Notes: generated by a model not told the origin, from the sequence alone. Positions 25,243 through 34,374 are shown, numbered from the stretch's first letter. The stretch is 64,000 nucleotides of DNA from Cryptosporangium aurantiacum (GCF_900143005.1 NZ_FRCS01000027.1:1-64000); one strand, 5' to 3'. Made by a program: numbers and translations.

Positions 25243-26459
25243 CGTTCTCCACTCCTGTCCGGCGCTGTCACCGCGTTCATGGTGGCGGCGCCGGGCAAGG
25301 GCGGCTGCCCTGGAGTCGGATTCCGGACCGGTCCGTACGTGACCCGGCGGAGCAGCGTCTCGAACGGTCCGCGGCGGCCGGTGCGGCGCAGCGCGTCGGC
25401 GAGGAGCACGGTAGCCAGCCAGGTCGTCGTCGCCAGCAGCGCGGTTCCGGCGATGCTCAGCGTGCCGGACAGGTCGAGCAGGAACGGCGTGAACGTGACC
25501 GCCCACACCACCGACTGCGCCAGGTAACACGTCATCGACCGCTGGCCGGTGGCCGCGATCGCGTCCACCACCGGCCGGTGCCCCGGCCGGGCACGCAGGC
25601 GCAGCGCGAGCAGGCAGAGCAGCGCGGCGTAGCCGCAGCCGCCCGGCACGCCGGACGCGTCGTGCAGCGGGCCCAGCAACTCCAGCGTCGACCGGTCCGG
25701 TACCGGCACCACGCCGGCGTGGATCAGCGCGATCGGCTGGGCACCGAGCACCGCGACCCCGAGGCCGACGCACGCGGTGACGCGCAGCAGCGTCCGGTGC
25801 CGCTCCGGCTCCTCCAGGATCCGCCGGCGCCCCGCCCACAGCCCGAGCGCGAACGGGCACGCGAAACCGATCGGGCCGAGCAGCGCGATGAACGCCGAGA
25901 TCGGGGGCCGTGCGGTGAGCATCGTGAGCAGGTCCGGCGGCAGCATCGGGTCGCCGGGCGGTTCGGCGTCGATCGTCAGCGAGTCCCCGCTGGGCAGCGC
26001 GGTGATCGTGAAGAACACCGCGGCGAAGATCAGCAGGCGCCGGTCGGGCCACCGCACCATCCACGCGCCGAGCAGCAGCAGGACGCCGTACGCCGCGAGG
26101 ATGTCACCGACGTAGAGCAGCACCGCGTGCAGGAACCCGATGATGATGAGCGCGGCGGCGCGCCGCCACAGCAGCCGGCGGACGCCCCGCGGGCCGCGTC
26201 GTTCCTGGCGGGCCGCGATCCGCGCCACCCCGTAGCCGAAGAGCAGCCCGAACAGCGGGAACGCCCGGCCGTCGACGAACGTCGAGATCACCCAGGCGAC
26301 GGCGGCGTCGAGGCCCGCGACGTCGCGTGGGTAGCCGCCGAGCACCGCGGGGGCGTCCACGAAGTAGTGCGAGTTGGCCAGCGCGATGAACAGCAGCATG
26401 GCGCCGCGGGCGAGGTCCGGGCCGAGGGCGCGGTCCGCGGTCGGGAGAGGTCCGGTCAC
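25206..26459 (-). CDS. DUF418-type polytopic membrane protein (YeiB-like)
   Basis: The protein of about 417 residues has around ten membrane helices and the hallmarks of DUF418 proteins: the N-terminal DLARGAMLLFIALANSHYF segment, RAFPLFGLLFGYGVARIAARQ, and the C-terminal GQRSMTCYLAQSVVW motif. Relatives are thought to be membrane acyltransferase-like proteins or transporters; the function is not established. The GTG at 26459 is chosen because it precedes the conserved N-terminus, but upstream in-frame starts, including ATG 26558, cannot be excluded. Divergent from the unknown Rossmann-like gene. Confidence 0.8.
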   Translation of the reverse strand: MTGPLPTADRALGPDLARGAMLLFIALANSHYFVDAPAVLGGYPRDVAGLDAAVAWVISTFVDGRAFPLFGLLFGYGVARIAARQERRGPRGVRRLLWRRAAALIIIGFLHAVLLYVGDILAAYGVLLLLGAWMVRWPDRRLLIFAAVFFTITALPSGDSLTIDAEPPGDPMLPPDLLTMLTARPPISAFIALLGPIGFACPFALGLWAGRRRILEEPERHRTLLRVTACVGLGVAVLGAQPIALIHAGVVPVPDRSTLELLGPLHDASGVPGGCGYAALLCLLALRLRARPGHRPVVDAIAATGQRSMTCYLAQSVVWAVTFTPFLLDLSGTLSIAGTALLATTTWLATVLLADALRRTGRRGPFETLLRRVTYGPVRNPTPGQPPLPGAATMNAVTAPDRSGERCAGQPKPPESG

Positions 26460-26602
26460 CGCCTCAGTGCAGCGGACCGGGGTCCCCGCGCGCGGCGGCC
26501 GTCGGTCGGTGCGGGATCGACCGAAGTCGATCGTGACCCCGGCCGTGCGTCCGGACATGATGACAACGACACTGACTTTTAGCATTCGACGAAGGAGGTT
26601 CG

Positions 26603-28081
26603 ATGGCCGACGAGCGCTACGGAGTCCGGTTCCCGAAGATCGACGGACGGCGGAGCTCGTCGCGCACGGGAGCGGACATCCTCGCCGACTCGCTCGTCCG
26701 CGTCGACGGCAGCCTCGCGTCGCAGGCACGCGAAGCCACCGACTGGCGTCACCGCTACGTGGGCGTGTTCGCGGCCTCCACCCGGGTGAGCGCGTTGGCC
26801 AAGGACTCGGTGTCGATCGCCGAGCACGGGCTGCAGTCGGCCTGGGACCGGATGGTGTTCCGCGCCGCGGACGGTGTCGAGACGCCGGTGTCGAGCTGGG
26901 TCCGCGCGAATTCGGGAGCCCCGGCGCCGGGCACCGAGCGGATCGACGGCACCGACACGGCGCTGACCCGCCTGGAGGTGCCCTACCGCGGGGAGGTCCT
27001 GCACGGCGTCGCGCTCGAGCGGCAGCTCCAGGAGTGGGTGCGGCGCGGCATCGTCGAGCCGGGGTTCGCCGACGCGGTGCAGCTGGTCGTCGAGTCGCCG
27101 GAGTTACTCTCGCTGCCTGACCACGAGGTCGTCCTGCTCGGTGCGGGTGCCGAGATGGGGCCGCTGGAATGCCTGCTGCGGTGGGGTGCGCGGGTGGTCG
27201 CGGTCGACGTCCCCGGCGCCCGGGTCTGGGACCGCATCCGCGGGCTGGCGTCGGCCGGAACGCTCACGATCCCGGTCGACGCCACGAGCGGCGAACCGGG
27301 CATCGACGTCGGATCGCGGCTCGCCGAACTGTCGGGCTGGCTCACCGCCCGCTGGGGCGGGACCGCGGTTCCCGTCCTCGGCAGCCACGCCTACGCCGAC
27401 GGGGCGACGCACGTCGAGATCAACCTGGCCGCCGACGTCCTGGCGCACACGCTGACGACGGCCCGCCAGGACGCGGTACTCGCCTACCTCCACACGCCGA
27501 CCGACAGCTTCCTGGTCCCGGCCGACGCGGTGGCCGAGGCCCGGGAGCGGGCGGGGTCCACCCGCTGGAACGGGCCGGTGCACCGCCTCGCGGCGCTCAC
27601 CACCGGGCGCCGCCTGTTCCGGCCCGCGTACGAGGAGACCTACGTCGACGACACCGGCCGGACGTGGGGGCTCTCGGACACGCTGGTCGACGTGCAGGGC
27701 CCGAACTACGCGCTGGCCAAGCGCCTCCAGCGGTGGCGCGCGGTGCTGCGGCACCACGCCGGGCATCGGGTCTCGAGCACGGTGGCGCCCGCGTCCTGGA
27801 CCCGGTCGGTCACCAAGAACCGCGTCCTCGCCGCCGCGTACGCCGGGGCGTCGGCGTTCGGCGTGGAGATCTTCCGCCCGGAGACCGCACGCGCGCTCAC
27901 CGCGGCCAAGCTGGTCGCCGACACGGTGCGGCCGCTCGCGTCCGCGGACGCGCACCCGGAGAGCGTGTTCTGCGACGCCGCCCACGGCGGGTTGTGGCGG
28001 CAGCCGTTCGAACCCCGCAGCGCGCTGTCGGTCGCGGCCGTGATCGGCGGCCCGAAGACCCTCGTCACCCGTCGGCGCTGA
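26603..28081 (+). CDS. Unrecognised protein with Rossmann-like core
   Basis: The 492-residue protein is not recognised as a member of a characterised family. In the middle, VVLLGAGAEMGPLECLLRWGARVVAVDVPG (about residues 176-205) looks like a nucleotide- or SAM-binding strand-loop-helix. Other notable segments are HAYADGATHVEINLAADVL and TWGLSDTLVDVQGPNYALAKRLQRWRAVLRHHAG. There is no signal peptide or clear membrane helix. ATG 26603 follows a very strong GAAGGAGG ribosome-binding site, so it may be well expressed. It is monocistronic and divergent from the DUF418 gene. Confidence 0.75.
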   Translation: MADERYGVRFPKIDGRRSSSRTGADILADSLVRVDGSLASQAREATDWRHRYVGVFAASTRVSALAKDSVSIAEHGLQSAWDRMVFRAADGVETPVSSWVRANSGAPAPGTERIDGTDTALTRLEVPYRGEVLHGVALERQLQEWVRRGIVEPGFADAVQLVVESPELLSLPDHEVVLLGAGAEMGPLECLLRWGARVVAVDVPGARVWDRIRGLASAGTLTIPVDATSGEPGIDVGSRLAELSGWLTARWGGTAVPVLGSHAYADGATHVEINLAADVLAHTLTTARQDAVLAYLHTPTDSFLVPADAVAEARERAGSTRWNGPVHRLAALTTGRRLFRPAYEETYVDDTGRTWGLSDTLVDVQGPNYALAKRLQRWRAVLRHHAGHRVSSTVAPASWTRSVTKNRVLAAAYAGASAFGVEIFRPETARALTAAKLVADTVRPLASADAHPESVFCDAAHGGLWRQPFEPRSALSVAAVIGGPKTLVTRRR

Positions 28082-28144
28082 CCCGCCGCGCCCGGGTCAC
28101 ACACTGCTGTTCCGGGGCACCTGAAACAGCGTTCTGTGGCGACG

Positions 28145-28924
28145 CTAGCCGGGTACCCGTCCCTGGACGGCCCAGGCGCCGCCGTTGAGCGTGAACGCGC
28201 TGTCGCCGAGGTGTTCCCGGAGCTTCTCGCGGAGCGCCTGGCGGCGCTCCGCGGAGAGCGTTTGAACGTATCCGGGCGCCGGGCCCTGCCCGCCGAGGAA
28301 CGGTGTCCAGAACGCCTCGAACGACTCGAAGACCATGGGGACGTCGATCGAGGTCACCGTCACGCCGGTCAGCCCCGCGTCCGTCCACGCCGACTCCAGC
28401 GGACCGGGGCGGCAGAGCGGAAACCGGACGCCCTCGTCCCGGGCGGCGGCGCCCGGGTCGAGCGCGACCGCGGCGTCCCAGAACGTCCGCAGCATCGCCA
28501 TGCGGCCGGCGTAGTCCCAGACGTACGCCCCGACCGTGCCGCCGGGCACGGTCACCCGGACGAACTCCACCAGCGCGCGCCCCGGATCCGGGACGAAGTT
28601 CAGCGCGAGGCCGCTGACCACGGCGTCCACCGCGTTCGCAGCGACCGGAAGGGCACACGCGTCACCGACCGCGAAGCGGGCCGCGGGGACCGAGGCCCGG
28701 GCCGCCCCCACGAACCCGAGCGACGGATCAACGCCGACCACCGCGACCGGGTCCTGCCCGACGACCCGAGACGTCAGCGCTCCGGTACCGCAGCCGACGT
28801 CGAGCCAGCGCCACCCCGGTCCGTGCCCGAGCAGGCCGAGGAACGCCTCCGCGACCGGGCGGCTCCACCGGCCGATGTAGGCCTCGTAGGCCGCGCCGAC
28901 CCGCCAGCTGTCCGATGCTGTCAT
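28145..28924 (-). CDS. SAM-dependent methyltransferase, class I
   Basis: The 259-residue protein has the class I fold. Motif I is WLDVGCGTGALTSRV (about residues 41-55), followed by VVGVDPSLGFV, FAVGDACALPVAANAVDAVVSGLAL and the post-motif VTVPGGTVGAYVWDYAG. It is most like UbiE/type-11 enzymes. The substrate is unknown. ATG 28924 overlaps the stop of the upstream Lrp/AsnC gene (ATGA), so the two are translationally coupled. Confidence 0.85.
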   Translation of the reverse strand: MTASDSWRVGAAYEAYIGRWSRPVAEAFLGLLGHGPGWRWLDVGCGTGALTSRVVGQDPVAVVGVDPSLGFVGAARASVPAARFAVGDACALPVAANAVDAVVSGLALNFVPDPGRALVEFVRVTVPGGTVGAYVWDYAGRMAMLRTFWDAAVALDPGAAARDEGVRFPLCRPGPLESAWTDAGLTGVTVTSIDVPMVFESFEAFWTPFLGGQGPAPGYVQTLSAERRQALREKLREHLGDSAFTLNGGAWAVQGRVPG

Positions 28925-29367
28925 GGCGTCGGTTCCACCTCCTCGAACACCAGCCACGTCCGGGTGCTCAGGACGCCCTCGATGGATTGGATCTCATCCA
29001 GCACCAGCCGCCGCAGCTCGGCGTTGTCGCGGGTCCGCACCAGCAGCACCACGTCGAACTCACCGCCGACCAGGCCGATGTGAATGACGCCGGGCAAGGC
29101 CTGGAGCCGGCGGCGCAGCGTCCGCCACTCGTGCTGGCTCAGGTTCAGCGTGACATAGGCGGTCGTGCCGAGCCCGACCGCGACCGGGTCGATGTCCGCG
29201 TGGAAGCCGCGGATCACGCCGGTCTCCTGCAGCCGCTCCACCCGGGCGTAGGCGTTCGCGCGGGAGATGTGGACGCGTTCGGCGAGCGTCCGCATCGACA
29301 GCCGGCCGTCCGCGCGCAGTGCCGCGACGATCCGCTGGTCGATGTCGTCCAGGTCGGTTGCTGCCAT
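28921..29367 (-). CDS. Lrp/AsnC-family regulator, likely of the bkd operon
   Basis: The 148-residue protein has an N-terminal helix-turn-helix (RLSMRTLAERVHISRANAYARVERLQETGVIRG) and a C-terminal RAM ligand domain (VTLNLSQHEWRTLRRRLQALPGVIHIGLVGGEFDVVLLVRT). It is divergent from the branched-chain 2-oxoacid dehydrogenase operon. In known systems an Lrp-type BkdR protein controls these genes in response to branched-chain amino acids, so this role is probable. The methyltransferase is coupled to it. Confidence 0.88.
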   Translation of the reverse strand: MAATDLDDIDQRIVAALRADGRLSMRTLAERVHISRANAYARVERLQETGVIRGFHADIDPVAVGLGTTAYVTLNLSQHEWRTLRRRLQALPGVIHIGLVGGEFDVVLLVRTRDNAELRRLVLDEIQSIEGVLSTRTWLVFEEVEPTP

Positions 29368-29498
29368 GTGTCTCGCAGGCCTCCTCGGATCGTTGCCCCG
29401 GTTGGACGAATGGCCTCCGGAGCGGCGTCCGCGAGTGCCATTTTCTCGTCCTGCTCCGCGTCCACCCCAGCGATTGGTGCGAGGAGGAGCATCTATTC

Positions 29499-30578
29499 AT
29501 GACACGTGATCCTGCTCACTTGTTGCCGTCGGCGGAGCCGGTTGCGCTGATCGACCCGCGGGGACACGCGACCGGAGGGCTGCCCCCGGCCGCCGATCTC
29601 CTCCGTGCCTACGCCGGGCTCGTCCTCGGACGCCGGTTCAACGAGCAGGCCCACGCGCTGGCCCGCCAGGGCCGCCTGGCCGTCTATCCGTCCTCGCACG
29701 GGCAGGAGGCCTGCCAGGTCGTGGCCGCGCAGGTGCTCGGCCCCGACGACTGGCTGTTCCCCACCTACCGGGACGCGGTCGCGATGGTCGTCCGCGGCGT
29801 CGATCCGATGGCGACGCTGACGCTGTTCCGCGGCGACTGGCACAGCGGCTACGACCCCCACCGGCACCGCGTCGCCCCGCAGACGACGCCGCTGGCCACC
29901 CAGCTGGTGCACGCGGTCGGCGTCGGCCACGCCGCGCGGCTGCGGGGGGAGCCGACCGTCGTCCTCGCGCTCTGCGGCGACGGCGCGACCAGCGAGGGTG
30001 ACTTCGCCGAGGCGCTGAACTTCGCCGCGGTGTTCGGCGCCCCGGTCGTGTTCTTCGTGCAGAACAACCAGTACGCGATCTCGGTGCCGCTGGACCGGCA
30101 GTCGGCCGCGCCGTCGCTGGCCCACAAGGGCGTCGGCTACGGGATCCCGTCCGAGCGCGTCGACGGCAACGACGTCGCGGCGCTGCTGACGGTGCTGGGT
30201 GCGGCGGTGCGCCGGGCCCGGGACGGCAACGGGCCGCAACTCGTCGAAGCGCACACGTACCGGGTGGCGCCGCACACGAACGCGGACGACCCCGGCCGCT
30301 ACCGATCGGCCGCCGAGGTCGAGACCTGGGCCGCGCGGGATCCGCTCACCCGGCTGGCGACCTACCTGCGCGCGGCGGGGCTGCTGGACGACGAGGCCCA
30401 GGTCCGCTTCGACACCGAGGCCGAGCGCGTCGCGACCGCGCTGCGCACCGCGTCGTCGGAGGCGTCCGCACCGGACCCCGCGCGCCTGTTCGCCCACGTC
30501 TACGCCGCGCCGACCCCGCAGCTGGCCGAACAGTCCGCGCTGGTGCTCGACGAGGTCAGCCGGGAGGTGGAGGTCTGA
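29499..30578 (+). CDS. bkdA: Branched-chain 2-oxoacid dehydrogenase E1 component, alpha subunit
   Basis: The 359-residue protein is the thiamine diphosphate-binding alpha subunit that decarboxylates 2-oxoacids from Val, Leu and Ile. Key segments are YPSSHGQEACQVVAA, the TDYR-like LFPTYRDAVAM and the ThDP motif CGDGATSEGDFAEALNFAAVFGAP ending in QNNQYAIS (GDG to NN). ATG 29499 is downstream of GAGGAGGAG by nine bases. It overlaps the E1 beta gene by one base (TGATG). A pyruvate-type substrate cannot be excluded, but the AsnC regulator and separate E2 favour branched-chain substrates. Confidence 0.88.
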   Translation: MTRDPAHLLPSAEPVALIDPRGHATGGLPPAADLLRAYAGLVLGRRFNEQAHALARQGRLAVYPSSHGQEACQVVAAQVLGPDDWLFPTYRDAVAMVVRGVDPMATLTLFRGDWHSGYDPHRHRVAPQTTPLATQLVHAVGVGHAARLRGEPTVVLALCGDGATSEGDFAEALNFAAVFGAPVVFFVQNNQYAISVPLDRQSAAPSLAHKGVGYGIPSERVDGNDVAALLTVLGAAVRRARDGNGPQLVEAHTYRVAPHTNADDPGRYRSAAEVETWAARDPLTRLATYLRAAGLLDDEAQVRFDTEAERVATALRTASSEASAPDPARLFAHVYAAPTPQLAEQSALVLDEVSREVEV

Positions 30579-31561
30579 TGGAGAAGAGCACGATGGCCGG
30601 CGCGATCAACCGGGCACTGCGCGACGCGATGACCGAGGACGACACGGTGGTCGTCTTCGGCGAGGACGTCGGTCCGCTCGGCGGCGTCTTCCGGGTCACC
30701 GACGGCCTGAGCGCCACGTTCGGGCCCGAGCGGTGTTTCGACACGCCGCTGGCCGAGTCCGGCATCGTCGGCATGGCGGTCGGCATGGCGATGAACGGCT
30801 TCCGGCCGGTCGTCGAGATGCAGTTCGACGCGTTCGCGTACCCCGCGTTCGAGCAGATCGTCAGCCACGTCGCGAAGATGCGGAACCGGACGGCGGGCGC
30901 GGTGACGCTGCCGATCGTCATCCGGGTCCCGTACGGCGGCGGGATCGGCGCGGTCGAGCACCACTGCGACTCGTCCGAGGCGTACTACGCGCACACGCCG
31001 GGCCTGCACGTGTTCACGCCCGCGACCGCGGCCGACGCCTACGGCCTGCTGCGATCGGCGATCGCCGGGTCCGACCCGGTCGTGTTCCTCGAACCCAAAA
31101 AGCTCTATTGGACGAAAGAGGAGCTCGATCCGTCGGTCTCGGCACCACCGCCGGGGCGCGCGGTCGTGCGGCGGTCCGGGACCGACGTCACGCTCGTCGC
31201 GTACGGGCCGTCGGTGCCGGTGGCGCTGGACGCCGCCGAGGTCGCCGCCACCGAGGGGCGCAGCATCGAGGTCGTCGACGTGCGGACGCTGGTGCCGTTC
31301 GACGATCTCACCGTCTGCGCATCGGTGGAGCGGACCGGCCGCGCGGTGGTGGTCGCCGAGGCGCCGGGGTTCGCGAGCGTCGCGTCGGAGATCGCGGTCC
31401 GGGTGTCCGAGCGGTGTTTCTCGGCACTGGCCGCGCCGGTGCGCCGGGTGACCGGACTGGACATCCCGTACCCGCCCCCGGCGTACGAGGCGTTCCACCT
31501 GCCGAGCGCCGACCGGATCCTCGATGTCGTCGACGACCTGCAGTGGGAGGACGAGCTGTGA
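30578..31561 (+). CDS. bkdB: Branched-chain 2-oxoacid dehydrogenase E1 component, beta subunit
   Basis: The 327-residue beta subunit completes the E1 heterotetramer. It shows the family segments VVFGEDVGPLGGVFRVTDGL, FDTPLAESGIVGMAVGMAMNGFRPVVEMQF and the later HHCDSSEAYYAHTPGLHVFTPATAADAYGLL. The C-terminal transketolase-like domain carries IEVVDVRTLVPFD. Its start overlaps the alpha-subunit stop codon and its own stop overlaps the E2 start (GTGA), so the three genes are translationally coupled. Confidence 0.9.
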   Translation: MEKSTMAGAINRALRDAMTEDDTVVVFGEDVGPLGGVFRVTDGLSATFGPERCFDTPLAESGIVGMAVGMAMNGFRPVVEMQFDAFAYPAFEQIVSHVAKMRNRTAGAVTLPIVIRVPYGGGIGAVEHHCDSSEAYYAHTPGLHVFTPATAADAYGLLRSAIAGSDPVVFLEPKKLYWTKEELDPSVSAPPPGRAVVRRSGTDVTLVAYGPSVPVALDAAEVAATEGRSIEVVDVRTLVPFDDLTVCASVERTGRAVVVAEAPGFASVASEIAVRVSERCFSALAAPVRRVTGLDIPYPPPAYEAFHLPSADRILDVVDDLQWEDEL

Positions 31562-33186
31562 GTTCGACGGTGTCCGAGTTCCGGCTGCCCGACCTCGGTG
31601 AGGGGCTGACCGAGGCGGAGATCGTGCGCTGGCTGGTCGCCGAGGGGGACCGGGTGCGGGTCGACCAGCCGGTGGTGGAGGTGGAGACCGCGAAGGCCGT
31701 GGTGGAGGTGCCGACGCCGTACGCCGGGACCGTGACCGTGCTGCACGCGGCGGTGGCGCGGACCGTGCGGGTGGGGGAGCCGCTGCTGTCGGTGGCTCGT
31801 TCGTCGGGCGAGGAGGGGGAGGGGTCCGGCAGCGTGCTCGTGGGGTACGGCACCGGCGCGACGTCCGGCCCCCGGCGGCACCACCGCCCCCGATCCCGCC
31901 GCCCCCGCGGCGCAGGCGGCGCCCCGGCCGCCATCCCAGCGGCCTCAGCCGCCCCAGCGGCCTCACCCGCCACAGCGGCCTCAGCCGCCACAGCGGCCTC
32001 AGCCGCCACAGCGGCCTCAGCCGCCCCAGCGGCCTCAGCCGCCCCAGCGGCCTCAGCCGCCCCAGCGGCCTCGGCCGCCCCAGCGGCCTCGGCCGCCTCG
32101 GCCGCCCCAGCGGCCTCGGCCGCGGCGGCTCCCGCCGCAGCTTCGGCCATGGCCGGCGGGACGGCGGCGGCGGAGCGGCCTCGGGTGGTGTCGCCGCTGG
32201 TGCGGCGGCTCGCGCGGGAGTGGGGCGTCGACGTGCGGACCGTGCGCGGCACCGGCCACGCGGGCTTGATCCTCCGCCGAGACGTCGAACGCGCCGCGGC
32301 CGAGGCGCGACTGGCCGCACCCGCACCGCCCACCGAGACGCGGCCCGCCGCGGGTCTGCCTGCGGCGGGTCTGCCTGCGGCGGGTCTGCCTGCGGCGGGT
32401 CTGCCTGCGGCGGGCCTGCCTACCGCGGGTCTGCCGGCCGCGGGCGTGCCCGAAGCGGGCTCGCGGGCCGCGGCGGCCGGCTTGACCGGCGCGGCCTCGC
32501 GGGCCGTGGCCGCGGGCCCGGGTGAGGAGCGCACGGCGCTGTCGCCGTTCCGGAAGGCCGCGGCGGCGACCTTCACCCGCAGCCGCCGCGAGATCCCCGA
32601 GGCGACGATCTGGGTCGACGTGGACGCCACCCCGCTGGTCGCCGCCCGCGAAGCCACCCCGGCCGGCCCCGGCCTGCTGGCGTACCTGGCTCGCTTCACG
32701 GTGGCCGCGCTGCACGAGTTCCCGGTGTTCAACAGCCGCTTCGACGCCGACCGGCAGGAGATCGTCCACCTCGACCGGATCGACCTCGGCCTCGCCGTCC
32801 AGGGCGACCGTGGCCTGGTGGTGCCCGCGATCGCCGACGCCGGGACGCTCACCACGTCCGCGCTCGACGCCGAGATCCGCCGCGTCGTCGACGCCGCCCG
32901 GGCCGGCGCCGCCACCCCGGCGGGCACGTTCACGCTGAACAACTACGGCGTGTTCGACGTCGACGGCAGCGCCGCGATTCTCGTCCCACCGCAGGTGGCG
33001 ATGCTCGGCATCGGACGGATCATCGACCGGCCCTGGGTCGTCGGCGGCGCGGTCACCGTGCGCAAGGTCGCCCAGCTGTCGCTCGTCTTCGACCACCGGG
33101 TCTGCGACGGCGAGACCGCCGCCCGCTTCCTCCGCCGGATCGCCGACGCGATCGAGAACCCCGCCGCCGCGATCGCTCACCTCTGA
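31558..33186 (+). CDS. bkdC: 2-oxoacid dehydrogenase E2 (dihydrolipoamide acyltransferase)
   Basis: The 542-residue E2 core has one lipoyl domain (residues about 7-80, lipoylated Lys in VETAKAVVEV), a peripheral-subunit-binding domain (VVSPLVRRLAREWGVDVRTVRGTG) and the acyltransferase domain with the catalytic His motif FDHRVCDGETAARFL. Two linkers are unusually repetitive: an Ala/Pro/Ser tract encoded by 18-bp repeats and an AGLPA tract encoded by 15-bp repeats. Such linkers are normally flexible and Ala/Pro-rich. The GTG start is fixed by overlap with the E1 beta stop. No E3 gene follows, so lipoamide dehydrogenase is supplied from elsewhere. Confidence 0.9.
   Translation: MSSTVSEFRLPDLGEGLTEAEIVRWLVAEGDRVRVDQPVVEVETAKAVVEVPTPYAGTVTVLHAAVARTVRVGEPLLSVARSSGEEGEGSGSVLVGYGTGATSGPRRHHRPRSRRPRGAGGAPAAIPAASAAPAASPATAASAATAASAATAASAAPAASAAPAASAAPAASAAPAASAASAAPAASAAAAPAAASAMAGGTAAAERPRVVSPLVRRLAREWGVDVRTVRGTGHAGLILRRDVERAAAEARLAAPAPPTETRPAAGLPAAGLPAAGLPAAGLPAAGLPTAGLPAAGVPEAGSRAAAAGLTGAASRAVAAGPGEERTALSPFRKAAAATFTRSRREIPEATIWVDVDATPLVAAREATPAGPGLLAYLARFTVAALHEFPVFNSRFDADRQEIVHLDRIDLGLAVQGDRGLVVPAIADAGTLTTSALDAEIRRVVDAARAGAATPAGTFTLNNYGVFDVDGSAAILVPPQVAMLGIGRIIDRPWVVGGAVTVRKVAQLSLVFDHRVCDGETAARFLRRIADAIENPAAAIAHL
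31930..32120. repeat. 18-bp tandem repeat in the first E2 linker
   Basis: About ten units of the type GCCTCAGCCGCCCCAGCG encode six-residue Ala/Pro/Ser repeats. Variants with CACAGCGG or TCGGCC occur. The frame is maintained throughout. Confidence 0.85.
32350..32454. repeat. 15-bp tandem repeat in the second E2 linker
   Basis: Seven units of GCGGGTCTGCCTGCG type encode the AGLPA pentapeptide; the last units are diverged. It lies between the subunit-binding and catalytic domains. Confidence 0.85.
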
Positions 33187-33189
33187 TTC

Positions 33190-33234
33190 ACGCGAAACCG
33201 GCCCCTAAGCCGAGCTTAGGAGCCGGTTTCGCGT
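33190..33234. terminator. 45-bp hairpin between convergent bkdC and alcohol dehydrogenase genes
   Basis: Outer arms ACGCGAAACCGGC (33190-33202) and GCCGGTTTCGCGT (33222-33234) are perfect, and inner arms CCTAAGC/GCTTAGG extend the stem around a CGA loop with one mismatch. Its position suggests a bidirectional terminator. Confidence 0.8.
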
Positions 33235-33252
33235 CAGCGCGGGAAGAGAAGC

Positions 33253-34374
33253 TCAGAACACCACGACGCCGCGGATGTTTTTGCCCGCGTGCATGTCCTC
33301 ATAGGCCTGCGCGACCTCGTCGAGGGTGTACTCGCGGGTGATCAGCTCGTCGAGCTTCAGGTCGCCGGTCTGGTAGAGGCGCAGCAGGTTCGGGATGTCG
33401 AACCGCGGGTTGGACTCCCCGAACAGCGACCCCTGCAGCCGCTTCTGCAGCAGCGTCAGGTCGCCGAGCGCGATCGGCGCGCCGACCGCGGTGATGTCGC
33501 CGAGCCCGGTGAGCACGACCGTGCCCGCCTTCCGGATCGACGCCAGCGCCTCCCCGACGTGGTCCCCGTTGACGACGCCGATCGTCACGATCGTGGCGTC
33601 GGCGCCCTGACCGTCGGTGATCGACCGCGCGTAGTCCGCCGCCTCCTCGATCGTCGTGAACGCGTGGGACGCGCCGAACTCCGCGGCGACCTTCTGCTTG
33701 AACGGCGCCGGGTCGACGGCGATCACCGCGCGCGCCCCGGCGAACCGGGCACCCTGTAGCGCGTTCGCGCCGATGCCGCCGATGCCCATCACGATCACGA
33801 CGTCCCCGGGCCGCACGTTCGCCGACCGCACCGCCGAACCCCACCCGGTCGGCACCCCGCAGCCGACCAGCGCCGCGGACTTCAGCGGGATGTCCCGGTC
33901 GATCGTGACCACCGAGTCCACCGACGCGGTCGTGTACTCGCTGAACGTCGAGATGCCGCACTGCTGGCCGACCGGCTGCCCGTCCAGGTGCATCCGATAG
34001 CTGGTCGGGTCGTCCGCGCGAGCACCGGTGAGCAGTGACGCACCGAGGTTGCACAGGTTCGACAGCCCGCGGGCGCAGAACTCGCACTGACCGCAGGCGG
34101 GCAGGAACGAGAACACGACGTGGTCGCCGACCGCGTAACCGGGGGTGTCCGGCCCGACCGCGGTGATCACGCCGGAGCCCTCGTGGCCACCGACGAACGG
34201 GTACACGCCGACCGGCACGTCCCCGGTGGCGACGTGGTCGTCGGAGTGGCACAGCCCGGACGCCGCGAGCTTGACCGTGACCTCGCCCTGCCGGGGGTCG
34301 TCCAGCTCGACCTCGGCGGTCTCGTACGTACCGGGGGCGCTACGGACAAGGGCGACGCGCGTCGTGATGGGCAT
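33253..34374 (-). CDS. Zinc-dependent alcohol dehydrogenase, NDMA-dependent type
   Basis: The 373-residue medium-chain dehydrogenase has catalytic zinc ligands in GLCHSDDH and GHEGSG, a four-cysteine structural zinc lobe (CGQCEFCARGLSNLC) and the nucleotide motif VIVMGIGGIGANALQGA. The sequence resembles the actinobacterial NDMA-dependent alcohol dehydrogenases, which keep the nicotinamide cofactor tightly bound. Substrates are primary alcohols or aldehydes. ATG 34374 follows GGGGAGG. It is divergent from the PaaR-like TetR gene, but a link with phenylacetate metabolism is only positional. Confidence 0.85.
   Translation of the reverse strand: MPITTRVALVRSAPGTYETAEVELDDPRQGEVTVKLAASGLCHSDDHVATGDVPVGVYPFVGGHEGSGVITAVGPDTPGYAVGDHVVFSFLPACGQCEFCARGLSNLCNLGASLLTGARADDPTSYRMHLDGQPVGQQCGISTFSEYTTASVDSVVTIDRDIPLKSAALVGCGVPTGWGSAVRSANVRPGDVVIVMGIGGIGANALQGARFAGARAVIAVDPAPFKQKVAAEFGASHAFTTIEEAADYARSITDGQGADATIVTIGVVNGDHVGEALASIRKAGTVVLTGLGDITAVGAPIALGDLTLLQKRLQGSLFGESNPRFDIPNLLRLYQTGDLKLDELITREYTLDEVAQAYEDMHAGKNIRGVVVF

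Noticed and set aside
22853-25252. Minus-strand open frame of about 800 codons opposite the alpha-galactosidase
   Set aside because: It is the antisense shadow of a complete GH36 gene with intact catalytic motifs and has no recognisable domain.
30199-31557. Long in-frame upstream extension of the E2 gene
   Set aside because: The region is already coding in other frames for E1 alpha and E1 beta, and the extension reads as Arg/Pro-rich shadow sequence. The GTGA overlap fixes the E2 start at 31558.
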